64,000 nucleotides of DNA from Anabaena azotica FACHB-119 (lineage in GTDB: Bacteria > Cyanobacteriota > Cyanobacteriia > Cyanobacteriales > Nostocaceae), in NCBI RefSeq assembly GCF_014697625.1, contig NZ_JACJSG010000015.1, forward strand, positions 1 to 64,000. Direction: 5' to 3'. Positions within the stretch are counted from its first letter, which is position 1. Every line of letters begins with the position of its first letter. The position numbers were made by a program, and so were the translations under genes. Shown one piece after another: positions 45,704 to 56,300 of this stretch. The notes under the pieces were generated by a model. The model ran no database searches. It saw only the letters and a list, made by a program, of their open reading frames with translations, and was not told the origin of the DNA.

Positions 45704-46798
45704 ATGCGAGTGCCAGTAGTAGACAACAATCACCAACCGCTAATGCCCACAACTGCGGCAAGAGCGAGGAAGTGGATAGAAAAAGGTAAAGCCATAAAAC
45801 GCTGGTCAGACTGTGGGCAGTTCTACGTTCAATTACTAGTAGAACCGTCTGGAAGTAACACCCAGGATGTTGTTATCGGGATAGACCCAGGTAAAAAGTT
45901 TTCTGGTATTGGTGTTCAGTCTGTCAAATTTACACTGTACACGGCCCACTTAATCTTGCCGTTTCCAGCAGTGCGTGACCGCATGGACGCAAGACGATTA
46001 ATGCGTCGTGGTCGTAGAGGAAGAAGAATTAACCGTAAAGCTGAATTTCCATCACGCGCACACAGACAGCGAAGATTTAACAATCGTCGCCAAGGCAAAC
46101 TTCCACCTTCAATCCGCACTAATCGTCAACTAGAACTGAGAATAGTTTCTGAACTGTGTAAAATCTACCCAGTCTCAGAGATTAGATACGAGTATGTTCG
46201 CGCTGACGTGGATTTAACCAATAGACGTAAAAAAGCGAAATCTGGTAAAGGTTTCTCTGCGGTGATGGTTGGGCAGAAGTGGATGCTGAGTCAGTTAGGA
46301 CGGTTTGCCCCAGTAGTTAAGATCGAAGGCTATCAAACAGCATCGACTCGCAAACATTTAGGACTAGCCAAGAACAACACAGACAAATCAAAGTCTGAGT
46401 TTAACACTCATGCTGTTGATGGTGTAGCTATTGCGGCAACAGCTTTTGTCGAATATCGCCAGTACCACACAGCAAAAGTCGATGGTGGTGATTGGTTTGG
46501 CAGTGTTGCCATTACGCCTGCGTTATTCAAAGTCATTCTTCGTCCTCCCTATTCTCGTCGTCAGTTGCACTTGATGGTTCCAGTAAAGGGTGGTGTACGT
46601 CGTAAATATGGAGGTTCTACAACTCGTCATGGTCTACCTAAGGGGGATTTGGTCAGTTCTCCTAAAGGTATTGGCTATGTGTCAGGAGACACAGAAAAAC
46701 AAGTATCTGTCAGCAATGCTAACTGGAAAAGGTTAGGGCAGATTGCTTCTAGCAAAGTACAATTAATTTGTCGTTCCAACGGGTTAATTGTAGCCTAG
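45704..46798 (+). CDS. isrB: IsrB-like RNA-guided nickase (IscB relative lacking HNH)
   Basis: A 364-aa protein. The N-terminal PLMP motif (residues 12-15, NHQPLMPTTAARARK), RuvC-I with D61 (VIGIDPGKKFSGIG), an Arg-rich bridge helix (residues 96-129), RuvC-II with E163 (IRYEYVRADVD), and RuvC-III with H236 and D239 (THAVDGVAIA) are all present. Only ~70 residues separate RuvC-II and III, with no HNH, which defines IsrB rather than IscB. The C-terminal part (RRQLHLMVPVKGG, GDTEKQVSVSNANWKRLG) matches the target-interacting domain. All catalytic acids are intact. The frame is open from TTG 45659, but ATG 45704 fits the family. Known IsrB nicks DNA under omega RNA guidance. Confidence 0.87.
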   Translation: MRVPVVDNNHQPLMPTTAARARKWIEKGKAIKRWSDCGQFYVQLLVEPSGSNTQDVVIGIDPGKKFSGIGVQSVKFTLYTAHLILPFPAVRDRMDARRLMRRGRRGRRINRKAEFPSRAHRQRRFNNRRQGKLPPSIRTNRQLELRIVSELCKIYPVSEIRYEYVRADVDLTNRRKKAKSGKGFSAVMVGQKWMLSQLGRFAPVVKIEGYQTASTRKHLGLAKNNTDKSKSEFNTHAVDGVAIAATAFVEYRQYHTAKVDGGDWFGSVAITPALFKVILRPPYSRRQLHLMVPVKGGVRRKYGGSTTRHGLPKGDLVSSPKGIGYVSGDTEKQVSVSNANWKRLGQIASSKVQLICRSNGLIVA

Positions 46799-46810
46799 AA
46801 GAATTTGTAA

Positions 46811-46867
46811 AGCCGTCCTTCGCTTGTCTGCGACACGCTACGCGAACGCTGGCATGACGGGGTTTTT
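46811..46867 (+). terminator. Possible terminator after the IsrB-like gene
   Basis: CCGTC (46813-46817) pairs with GACGG (46856-46860) followed by GGTTTTT. The loop contains a GACACGCTACGCGAACGCTG repeat block that also occurs at 20.8, 62.1 and 62.4 kb. Confidence 0.4.
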
Positions 46868-46951
46868 ACTCATTTTTCTGATGAGCAACCCTCTAATACT
46901 GGATACTAAGGATTGAGCGAAGTTCGCTCCATATAGCGGCAATTCATAATC

Positions 46952-48280
46952 ATGTCCTCCATCACTGTTGAAATTTTAATCATTTTCGTACTAATTATTG
47001 CCAACGGTATTTTTTCTATGTCCGAGATGGCAATTGTCTCGGCGCGGAAAGTAAGGTTACAGCAACTCGCTAATCAAGGAGATGCTAAGGCAAAAGCAGC
47101 CCTGAAACTGGCGGAGTCTCCCAATAACTTTCTCTCTACTGTACAAATAGGTATTTCCCTCATTGGTATCCTGACTGGTGCTTTTGGGGGAGCGACAATT
47201 GCTAGCAGACTAGCAGTTTACGTCAAACTCATACCATTTTTAGCACCTTACAGTGAAGCGATCGCCTTCGGAATTGTAGTTGTAATTATCACCTATCTAT
47301 CGCTAATTATTGGTGAACTAGTGCCGAAGCGCCTAGCCTTAAACAGCCCCGAACGCATTGCATCTGTCGTCGCCATCCCGATGCGGGCTTTGGCAGCTTT
47401 AGCTTCCCCTGCTGTACATTTACTAAGTGCTTCTACTGACTTGGTACTGCGAATTTTAGGAATTACGCCTTCTGATGAACCACAAGTTACAGAAGAAGAA
47501 ATTAAAATCCTGATTGAGCAAGGTACAGAAGCTGGAACCTTTGAGGAAGCAGAACAGGACATGGTAGAGCGAGTATTTCGATTAGGCGATCGCCCCGTCA
47601 GTTCCTTTATGACACCCCGTCCTGATATCGTTTGGTTAGATTTAGAGGACACCACCGAAGAAAATCGCCAAAAGATGACCGAAAATGGTTATTCCCGTTA
47701 TCCAGTGTGCCAGGGAGGACTGGACAATGTACTGGGAATTATTCCCGTTACCGACTTACTCGCCCGCAGTTTTCGCGGAGATGCCCTAGATTTAACAGTA
47801 GGATTGCGCCAACCTGTGTTTGTTCCCGAAAGCACCCGTGGCTTAAAAGTTTTAGAATTATTTAAACAGACTATTACGCACATGGCGCTAGTCGTCGATG
47901 AATACGGCGTAATCCAAGGATTAGTCACCCTGAACGACATCATGAGTGAAATCGTTGGCGATGTCCCCTCCGCCGATGGCGAAGAAGAACCCCAAGCCGT
48001 GCAAAGAGAGGATGGTTCCTGGCTACTCGATGGAATGCTACCAGTAGAAGATTTCTTTGAACTGTTTGGTTTAGAAGAATGGGACTTTGAAGAACGCGGT
48101 AGTTATCAAACCCTTGGTGGCTTCGTCATCACCCATCTCGGCCGCATCCCCGCCGCCACCGATCATTTTGAATGGCAAAATATGCGTATCGAGGTAATGG
48201 ACATGGATGGCAACCGCGTTGATAAAGTGCTAGTAGTACCGAAAGCCGATAAGGTAGCAGATACCGAACAAGCTGAGTAA
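46952..48280 (+). CDS. CNNM/CorC-HlyC family membrane protein
   Basis: A 442-aa protein of the hemolysin-C/CorC type, probably a divalent-cation (Mg/Co) transport or sensing protein. Domains in order: DUF21/CNNM with four membrane segments (~1-195; NGIFSMSEMAIVSARKVRL near the N-terminus), a CBS pair (~200-330; FMTPRPDIVWLD, then HMALVVDEYGVIQGLVTL with NDIMSEIVGD) and a CorC_HlyC domain (~345-430). The ATG at 46952 matches family starts. Just upstream is a GAGCGAA-G-TTCGCTC hairpin (46915-46929). Confidence 0.92.
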   Translation: MSSITVEILIIFVLIIANGIFSMSEMAIVSARKVRLQQLANQGDAKAKAALKLAESPNNFLSTVQIGISLIGILTGAFGGATIASRLAVYVKLIPFLAPYSEAIAFGIVVVIITYLSLIIGELVPKRLALNSPERIASVVAIPMRALAALASPAVHLLSASTDLVLRILGITPSDEPQVTEEEIKILIEQGTEAGTFEEAEQDMVERVFRLGDRPVSSFMTPRPDIVWLDLEDTTEENRQKMTENGYSRYPVCQGGLDNVLGIIPVTDLLARSFRGDALDLTVGLRQPVFVPESTRGLKVLELFKQTITHMALVVDEYGVIQGLVTLNDIMSEIVGDVPSADGEEEPQAVQREDGSWLLDGMLPVEDFFELFGLEEWDFEERGSYQTLGGFVITHLGRIPAATDHFEWQNMRIEVMDMDGNRVDKVLVVPKADKVADTEQAE

Positions 48281-48300
48281 CCAGCAGTAAAGAAAAACTA

Positions 48301-48345
48301 ATGACTGTTGACTGTTGACTGTTGACTATGGACTAATGACTAATG
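48301..48345. repeat. Heptamer array before hemJ
   Basis: Six to seven GACTGTT/GACTAAT 7-mers between the CorC-type gene and hemJ. Confidence 0.88.
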
Positions 48346-48376
48346 ACAAACAGATAGGTAAAGGCAGGTTGCGTTC

Positions 48377-48958
48377 ATGGCATATTCCTGGTTTAAAGCA
48401 TTTCATATTGTTGGTATCGTCGTTTGGTTTGCTGGTTTGTTCTACTTGGTAAGGTTATTCATCTATCATGTGGAAGCCAACCAAGAACCAGAACCAGCGC
48501 GGACGATACTGAAAAATCAGTATCAAATCATGGAAAAACGGCTTTACAACATTATCACCACACCGGGAATGTTGTTAACAATTGCAATGGCGATCGGTTT
48601 AATCAGTACAGAACCCGAAGTTTTAAAACAAGGCTGGTTACACTTTAAACTGTTATGCGTCGCTTTACTGATTGGTTATCATCATTACTGTAGTCGGTTA
48701 ATGAAAAAGTTAGCCGCCGACGAATGTCGCTGGACTAGTCAGCAGTTAAGAGCGCTGAATGAAGCCCCCACAGTCATGTTAGTAGTTATCGTCATGCTGG
48801 CTGTCTTCAAAAACAACCTGCCAACTGATCTCACTGCTTGGCTAATTTTTGCCCTAGTGATATTTATGGCAGTCACAATCCAACTTTACGCCAGAAAACG
48901 CCGATTAGACAAAGAAAAGCTCACAGCCCAAATCGGACAAATCCAAGAACAAAGCTAG
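48377..48958 (+). CDS. hemJ: Protoporphyrinogen oxidase HemJ
   Basis: Oxidises protoporphyrinogen IX to protoporphyrin IX for haem and chlorophyll. A 193-aa four-helix membrane protein with the UPF0093/HemJ signatures: WFKAFHIVGIVVWFAGLFYL at the N-terminus (conserved His), RLYNIITTPGMLLTI, and W..FKLLCVALLIGYHHYC with Lys and His pairs. HemJ is the usual enzyme of cyanobacteria lacking HemY or HemG. The start ATG 48377 is correct for the family. No haem gene is adjacent. Confidence 0.93.
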   Translation: MAYSWFKAFHIVGIVVWFAGLFYLVRLFIYHVEANQEPEPARTILKNQYQIMEKRLYNIITTPGMLLTIAMAIGLISTEPEVLKQGWLHFKLLCVALLIGYHHYCSRLMKKLAADECRWTSQQLRALNEAPTVMLVVIVMLAVFKNNLPTDLTAWLIFALVIFMAVTIQLYARKRRLDKEKLTAQIGQIQEQS

Positions 48959-49086
48959 TCTCTGTCGTCCACCGTATATTATTGTGGTGGGCATTGCCCA
49001 CCCTACTGATCCCTTGCCGATACGAATACAGGGAACAGAACAGCCTCAAACCTGTCACCTGTACCCTGTCCCCTATCCCCTATTCA

Positions 49087-50427
49087 CTACTCCCCAGTAA
49101 TAGACAATTCCTCAACCCAAATTCGAGGAGCCACACCACCTGGAGTTAAAGCCACTTCCTTTTCCACATAGATAATTGACTTCAAAAGTTCCAAGAAATC
49201 ACCAGCCACAGTTGCTGATTCAATACTTGTTCTTACACCTTTGTTAATCAACCAACCATCAAAAGGTAAAGAAAACGAGCCTTGCAAAGATTTCACACCA
49301 GCGTGTAAAGCGTGTAAATCATCAATCAAAACCACATTTTCTGCTGTTTCCAAACTAAATTGTTGCTCAGAATCCCCAGATGCAAACACATGATAAAAGT
49401 TAGGACTAACAGAAACTTTAGCCCCAATACTAGCATTACCTGTAGGTTGAGCATTTAACCTTTTCGCAGTTCCCGCACTGTGAAGAAAGCCTGTTAAAAT
49501 CCCATTTTCTATCAATGCAACCTGACGAGTTGGCGTACCTTCACCATCAAAAGTTTCCGCACCTATATTAGCTGGATGCAACGCATCATCATACAATGAC
49601 AACAAAGGCGAAGCAATTTGCTTACCTATATCATCGGGAGTAGACAGGCTTTGTTTATCAAGGATGTTTTGAGCGTTGAATAAATTAGAAAACGCGCCTA
49701 AAAGACTCAAGAAAGCTTCCGGTGAAAAAACAACCTGATATTTACCAGTTTTGATTTTCTCGTAATTTAGATGACTAATTGTTTTTTCAGCAGTTTCTTG
49801 GATACATCCATTAATATCCAAACTTTCTAAACTCCGATTGATTCTAAAAGCCCCAGCACTACGTGGCTTTTTGCCTTCCTCATCAGTTTTGCTATAAAGA
49901 TAAACTGAAGCCAAAGATACAGATTCAGTTCTTAAAGCGCCAGCACTATTGAGATAGAATCTATCAATATCTCTTTGTGCTAAACCGTTATAGGGTACAC
50001 TTTGGATTGCTGGATGAGCAGCCAATAATTCTTTTTCCGCCACCAACAGTTTTTCTATCAGTTCCGAAACAGGAGCTTGAGGCGCTTTTTCGTTCAAGAT
50101 ATTGTCAATGGGAACAGTAGCCTCTGGACTAAAATCAGGTGCGTTTTCCTTAACACCAAAAAAACTGGCTTCATAAGCAGTTTTTAAAGCCAATTCTAAC
50201 CCTTGAGGATCTACATCTGTGGTGCTAGTAATGCCTATGGTATTGTCATCATTCCAAACACGCACAGTCACCCCAGAGCGATTTGAGGCTTTAACTTGTT
50301 TTGGCTCACCTTGGTCAACCTGTACACTCGTTTCATCTACAGTTGAGCCATAAATGTCAAATTTTTGGATGCCCAGCTTTTGAGCATTGTCTTGGGCATA
50401 ATTGGCAATTTCATGAATATTCGGCAT
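49087..50427 (-). CDS. pmbA: TldD/PmbA-family protein (PmbA/TldE)
   Basis: A 446-aa partner of the TldD protease. It lacks the zinc HExxxH motif, as PmbA/TldE subunits do, and has the family elements QVDQGEPKQVKASNRSGVTV, GAFSNLFNAQNILDKQS, ETFDGEGTPTRQVALIENGI with LTGFLHSAGTAKRL, and PFDGWLINKG. TldD/E heterodimers degrade unfolded peptides and mature some ribosomally made peptides. The tldD gene lies upstream on the same strand but 494 bp away, separated by repeats. Confidence 0.93.
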   Translation of the reverse strand: MPNIHEIANYAQDNAQKLGIQKFDIYGSTVDETSVQVDQGEPKQVKASNRSGVTVRVWNDDNTIGITSTTDVDPQGLELALKTAYEASFFGVKENAPDFSPEATVPIDNILNEKAPQAPVSELIEKLLVAEKELLAAHPAIQSVPYNGLAQRDIDRFYLNSAGALRTESVSLASVYLYSKTDEEGKKPRSAGAFRINRSLESLDINGCIQETAEKTISHLNYEKIKTGKYQVVFSPEAFLSLLGAFSNLFNAQNILDKQSLSTPDDIGKQIASPLLSLYDDALHPANIGAETFDGEGTPTRQVALIENGILTGFLHSAGTAKRLNAQPTGNASIGAKVSVSPNFYHVFASGDSEQQFSLETAENVVLIDDLHALHAGVKSLQGSFSLPFDGWLINKGVRTSIESATVAGDFLELLKSIIYVEKEVALTPGGVAPRIWVEELSITGE

Positions 50428-50921
50428 GGCAATTCAAAGTTCAAAAATATTTGATGTCTTCTTAGCTTCTATCGGCAAATCTCACTAATATCTGCTCTTT
50501 TCTACAGATTTAGTTTGTAGTAAGGACTTCAGTCCTCATATCTTTTATCTTAACCACTTGCTTATTGCTGTATTTTGTAGGGTGGGCATTGCCCACCTCC
50601 TTACTAAGAGGTGGAAGATGTCAGATATAGAACTTGCACTTGATGCTTGAATTATATGTAGAGTAGGTCATATTCACCAAAATCATTTTCAGGTGAGCAA
50701 TACTTACCCTACGTCTAGGAATCCGAATTGATTGTTGAAAAAATCTAAGTATCTGTAGGGTGGGCATTGCCCACCAAAACCATGATACTGTGGGCAATGC
50801 CCACCCTACGTATATTTCAGAAATCAAATATGAATCCTATATACTTATATTTTCCAATCATCAAATCGGATTTCTATAATTTTGAGGACTAAAGTCCTCA
50901 CTACGAACCAATCTAAAATTC
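50428..50921. other. Spacer with palindromic repeats between tldD and pmbA
   Basis: No gene. GTAGGGTGGGCATTGCCCACC palindromes occur at 50577 and 50756, the latter inside a family 3 MITE-like element. AGGACTAAAGTCCTCACTAC near 50884 is complementary to GTAAGGACTTCAGTCCTC near 50520, so the whole spacer may be an insertion splitting a former tldD-pmbA pair. Confidence 0.65.
50717..50840. mobile_element. MITE-like element, family 3
   Basis: Inverted ends AGGAATCCGAATTGATTGTT and AAATCAAATATGAATCCT. The interior has two mirrored GGGTGGGCATTGCCCACC-type palindromes. It is related to the copy at 19531-19634. Confidence 0.8.
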
Positions 50922-52394
50922 CTAACGTCCACCGACGGTTATGGAATCAACTTTAATGTGGGGTTGTCCTACAGTAGTGTAGATACTGCCACTAACAGAA
51001 CCGCAAAAACCCGGCGCAAGTTCTAAATCTTGGGAACACATGGAAATTTTGTTCATAATTTCCTTAGCTTCACCGATGAGAGTCGCACCTTTTAATGGTT
51101 TGGTAACTTTACCATTTTCAATTAAATAGGCTTCATCAACGCTAAAGTTAAATTGACCAGTAGCGCCAACACTACCACCACCCATTTTTTTGCAGTAAAT
51201 ACCTTTATCTACCGAGGCGAATAAATCTTCAATTGAATAGTCACCAGTAGCGATGTAAGTATTACGCATTCGGCTAGCCGCAGCAAAGGTATAATTCTGG
51301 CGACGACCACTACCCGTCCGGGGGTGTCCAGTACGCCAAGAACCAGTTCTGTCTGCTAAGAAGTTTTTCAAAACACCTTTTTCAATCAGGAGGGTTCTTT
51401 GGGCTGGCATACCTTCGTCATCCATGTCAATTGTGCCGAAGGCGTTATCGGCTCGTCCTTCATCCCAAGCTGTTAAGCTTTCGTGGGCAATTTTTTCACC
51501 TTTCTTATCAGCAAAGGGTGTGGTGTTGCGTTCGATTTGGGTTGTTTCTAATAGGTGTCCACAGGCTTCATGGAAAATCACTCCACCAAAGTGATTCGCC
51601 ATGATAATTGGATAAGTACCCGATTCTACATAATCTGCATAGAGCATTTTACCCGCAGATTCGGCAATTTGCTCGGCGGCTTGTTGATAATCCCAAGTTC
51701 TCAGGAAGTTAGCATCGCTGGTATTACCTGCACGTTCACCAATCGAAGCTCGATGAGCGCCATCAGCACATAGTAGGCTAAATCCTACTGATTGAGTCAG
51801 GCGAATATCACGAGCAAAAGTGCCATCACTGGCTGCAACTAATACTTCTTGCCAATCCCGGAAATAAGTCGCACGACGAGATTGTACATGGCTGGCTTTT
51901 TGCTTGAGGGATGCTGTCCCATCAAGCAGGATTTCCCCCATTTCCCGGATAGAACTACATAGAGGTAGCCAGCCATCTTTACCGCGTTTGCTGGAGTAGT
52001 CTCTGAGTAATTCTAGGTTAATTTCTGGAATAAAAGCACTAGGGGCTGGTAATTGTAAGCCTAAGATAGATAAACCTTTCTCTAAAGCTGCTTTTAAGCC
52101 AGAAAATGATAAGTCGTTTGTACTGACGTAGCAGTCGGCTTTGCCACGAAATACTCTGACTCCTGCCCCAGTGGTCAGGCTTGGTGAAATACTTGTAATA
52201 GTATCGTCTTCTGCCAAACTACTAATGTAATTACGGCGTTCTAGAAAAAATTCCACAAAATCAGCACCAGCTGCACGTCCTAAACCCAAGAGGGTAGCCA
52301 AGGGCGCTTCCCAAGTTTCATCGAAGCGCTCTGGGGTTGACGAATATTGCAGGTTAGGAAGTTGATTTGAAAGAAGTAGGGTACTTGTAAGCAT
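50922..52394 (-). CDS. tldD: TldD metalloprotease
   Basis: The catalytic subunit of the TldD/E protease, 490 aa. The zinc motif is [10 protein letters not shown] (HExxxH), with the distal [20 protein letters not shown] region containing the usual third-ligand area and the family end [20 protein letters not shown]. The N-terminus (first ~30 residues) is a poorly conserved extension. It acts in the cytosol with PmbA. Start ATG 52394; a degraded copy of the start-codon region and upstream sequence occurs at 63.58 kb. Confidence 0.93.
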   Translation of the reverse strand: MLTSTLLLSNQLPNLQYSSTPERFDETWEAPLATLLGLGRAAGADFVEFFLERRNYISSLAEDDTITSISPSLTTGAGVRVFRGKADCYVSTNDLSFSGLKAALEKGLSILGLQLPAPSAFIPEINLELLRDYSSKRGKDGWLPLCSSIREMGEILLDGTASLKQKASHVQSRRATYFRDWQEVLVAASDGTFARDIRLTQSVGFSLLCADGAHRASIGERAGNTSDANFLRTWDYQQAAEQIAESAGKMLYADYVESGTYPIIMANHFGGVIFHEACGHLLETTQIERNTTPFADKKGEKIAHESLTAWDEGRADNAFGTIDMDDEGMPAQRTLLIEKGVLKNFLADRTGSWRTGHPRTGSGRRQNYTFAAASRMRNTYIATGDYSIEDLFASVDKGIYCKKMGGGSVGATGQFNFSVDEAYLIENGKVTKPLKGATLIGEAKEIMNKISMCSQDLELAPGFCGSVSGSIYTTVGQPHIKVDSITVGGR

Positions 52395-52495
52395 GAATAG
52401 CCTCGTCTGCTGGCGTTATCAGAGATTTGACTGAAAAATCCTGGTTTCATCAGTCTAACAAATCGCTGAAAGCCCTATGAGGGAGATTAGCTCTA
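52388..52495. repeat. Upstream region of tldD, duplicated (copy A)
   Basis: AAGCATGAATAG, then TTATCAGAGATTTGACTGAA, then CTAACAAATCGCTGAAA are found in the same order and spacing at 63583-63690 with scattered substitutions. The segment begins at the tldD start codon and runs into its leader. Confidence 0.8.
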
Positions 52496-53332
52496 CAAAA
52501 ATTGGGGTGTTGCCGAACATAGGTACTAATTGAGGCAAGCTGGAGAGGCTAGGGAAACTGGGGAATAAATTTTTTATTTGTTAAATCATCTAGCAATTAC
52601 ATAACACCGAAATTGGTTTTTTGTATTAGAAATAACTTGATATTAACACAACATACATTTACTTAGATACATACAAAATTCATATAATCTTTAAGTATAT
52701 TTGACATTTTAATATCTATACTTTTATTTAAGTAGGCTACTGGTTTAAAAAAGCTTTTTACTAGCAAATATTTTTCTAGTAATAAAGTATTAAAAGTAGC
52801 TTAATAATAACAGCTTAAGACATACATATCAAAATCAAAGTGTGAAGAGTAAAGATTGTATATTTTCCTAACAATCTCTATTTATTTCCTTATATTTAAC
52901 GGCTCGCTAGTTTATATCAGCAACTCATAGGCAAATTTTTATTATTTTAATAAAGTTGTCTATAGATTAATTATTTCTATAATTAGTCTGTTTTGAAAGT
53001 TTTATAAAGTATTTTTGTTTTCTTTAGCAAAAAGGTATTTAAATGTTTTAGAGAAAGACATAGCTAATCTTTAATAAAAGATATATTTTCAAAAGGATAA
53101 TTTGCCAACCATGAATTATTAGTCTAATAACAGCATATTTATACTTTAATACTTTCACTAAAAATTGGGAAGTACCAAGTATAAAGAAAGTATTAATGTA
53201 TTATTTATTCAAGGTCAAACAAGTTCAAATAGCAGGAATAAACAATGAAAAATTAGCTTTTTATCTCATAGATAAAAACAAAAAAATCATAAAAATAACT
53301 AAACAAGACTAGTACTGAATAATCAATAAAAT
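52395..53332. other. AT-rich 0.94-kb intergenic region
   Basis: Divergent spacer between tldD and the first giant surface gene. The first ~105 bases are similar to 63584-63690 (see the repeat entry). Beyond that the sequence is extremely AT-rich with no supported gene; it probably holds the promoter of the 53333 gene. Confidence 0.6.
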
Positions 53333-56300
53333 ATGAGACGAAAATTTTTAAAATACTTGAGTTTATTTCTTTGCACTGTATTAGTAATCCTATGTATAGG
53401 GAGTATTACTGAATATACAGTGGCTCAAACAAAGTTATCGGAAACCACTAGACAAGTCAGTGCGATCGCCTTCAGTCCTGATGGGACTACCGTAGCTGAT
53501 GGCATTGAAGATGGTCAGATAGCTCTGGTTGATATCAACAAAGGCAAACTCAGCAAAACCTTGCCTGGTCACTCATCTCGTGTAACGGGCCTAGTTTTTA
53601 GTCCCAATGGTAAAACTCTTAATAGCGTCGGACGAGACACGGTACTCCGCAGTTGGGACATCGCCACAGGAAAACAAACTCTAAGATTACAGGGGCCAGA
53701 AAACCCACCCAGAACAATTGCTATAAGCCAGAATGGTCAGATGATCGCTACGGCTGGAGAAGACCCCAAAGTTCACTTATGGGATGTATCAACCGAAAAA
53801 TTGATTCATGTTCTTTCAGGACACAAAAACTTTGTTAACGGCATAGCCTTCAATCGCAATGGCAAGATTTTAGCTAGTGGTGACGATAACGGTTTACTCA
53901 TCCTCTGGGATACAACCACAGGTAAAGCTTTGAGAAGCATTCAAGGACACATGGCAGCAGTTACAGATGTTGCCTTTAGCACAGATGGAAAAACCCTAGC
54001 CAGTGTCAGTCAAGATCAAACAGCAAGATTGTGGAATGTAGACACAGGTGAACCAGTTCAGGTATTCCGTGATGCAACTGAACCATTGCAGACAGTGCGT
54101 TTCAGCCCGAATGGAGATACATTAATCGCCACTGGGAAGAACATTATTTATTTTTGGAACACAAAAACTAATAGTTTGCGCTTAAAGCTCAACTCACTCG
54201 ATACCTCAGAGATAACTGCGATCGATGTGAGCTTAGATGGAAAAAACTTAGCCACAGCCAATAAAGATGGTTATACGGCTGTGTGGGATGTAGAGTCTGG
54301 GGTACGTAAGCAGAATGTGAAGGTAACAGACCTAGTACCCGCCACCAATAATAAATCATCCAACCTCAACAAAAACTTAAAAGCACAGAAATCTACTAGC
54401 TCCATCAAAACTGATACTAGTAGTTTTACAGAAACATTATTAGCCGCCATACCACCAGCAACAGGTGGGCCAATCTTACTTGTGACCAGTACAGCTAATC
54501 GTTTTAGTGAGTACTACGCCGAAATTCTCCGGAATGAAGGTCTCAACTATTTTGCTGTTAGTGACATCTCATCAGTAACATCAACGACTTTGGCTAACTA
54601 CGATGTTGTCCTTCTGGCGGAAATGAACCTAAGCTCGGCTCAGGTGACAACATTTAACAATTGGGTTCAAAATGGTGGCAATTTAATTGCCATGCGTCCT
54701 GACAAGCAACTGGCAAGCTTACTAGGGCTAACTGATGCCAACTCCACATTATCCGACGCTTATCTGTTGGTTAATAACTCCACCTCTGCTGGTAAAGGTA
54801 TTGTCAATCAAACTATCCAGTTCCACGGAATAGCCGACCGCTATACCCTCAATGGTGCTGATAGCATAGCCACCCTTTACACAAATGCAACAACATCAAC
54901 CTCTAATCCTGCCGTCACTCTGCGTAGTGTTGGTAATGGTCAGGCGGCTGCATTTACCTACGATTTAGCTCGTTCTATTGTCTACACTCGTCAAGGTAAT
55001 CCCACTTGGGATCAACAAGAGCGTGATGGTTTTTCGCCCATCCGCTCCGACGATTTGTTCTATGGCAATGCTAGTGGTGATGTCAAACCAGATTGGGTTG
55101 ACCTGAATAAAGTGGCAATCCCGCAAGCCGATGAGCAACAAAGGCTATTGGCAAATCTAATTATCAACATGAACCAGTCGAAAAAACCATTACCCCGCTT
55201 TTGGTATTTTCCCCATGGTAAAAAAGCGGTGGTGATGATGACTGGGGACGATCACGCTAACGGGGGAACAGCCGGAAGATTTGACCAATTTATCAACCAA
55301 AGTCCACCAGGGTGTTCAGTCGATGATTGGCAGTGCATCAGAGGTACATCATATATATATGCTCTGTCTGAACCTATTACCAATGCACAGATGTCTAGTT
55401 ACAATGCTCAGGGATTTGAAATATCGCTGCATCTAAATACAAATTGTGAAAATTATCAAACTTCCACATTAACTAACCCTCCATCATTACAGTCACTTTA
55501 TCAACAGCAAGTGGCAGACTTTACCAGCAAATATCCCAGTCTTCCTGCCCCTACTACTCAAAGACATCACTGCTTAGTCTGGAGTGACTGGTTTAGCACG
55601 CCACAAGTTGAGTCTAATTACGGCATCAGATTAGATACAACATACTATTACTGGCCGCCCGCTTGGATTAATAACAGCCCTGGATTCTTCACAGGTTCTG
55701 GTATGCCAATGCGCTTTGCCAATAAAAATGGGGAAATGATTGATGTCTATGGCGCAGCTACCCAATTAACTGATGAATCTGGACAGTCTTATCCTTACAC
55801 CATCGATACTCTACTTGATCGGGCAATTGGGACACAGGGGTATTACGGTGTTTTCAACGTTAACGCCCATACTGATTCCCCCAACTCATCAGAGTCTGAT
55901 GAGGTAGTAGCATCTGCAAAAGCTCGCGGTGTACCAGTTGTCTCTGCTAAACAAGTTTTAAAATGGCTTGATGGTCGTAATAGTTCGTCTTTCGGGTCGT
56001 TTAACTGGAGTAATAACGCTCTTAACTTCACAATTACCAAAGCTACAAATACAGCGAATCTAACAACTAACGGTTTGCAAGCAATGTTACCAACAGTGTT
56101 TGGTAACACTACCCTCAGCAGTCTTACCCGCAATGGTAATAGTGTTGCTTATACCACTCAAATAATTAAAGGTATTGAGTATGCCTTTTTCTCTGGTGAT
56201 AGCGGTGCTTATGTTGCTACATACACAGTAGATACCTCAGCACCGACAGTCACAGCAAATAGCCCCAGCAATAGTGCTACAGGCGTGAGTACATCACCTA

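Larger units (their letters stand above)
45410..46870 (+). mobile_element. IsrB-type OMEGA unit (no transposase gene)
   Basis: The unit includes a structured leader (45425-45703), the IsrB-like gene (45704-46798) and a downstream stem with CCGTC/GACGGGGTTTTT. No TnpA transposase lies beside it, so it would depend on one in trans. Exact ends are not defined by any visible repeat. Confidence 0.55.
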
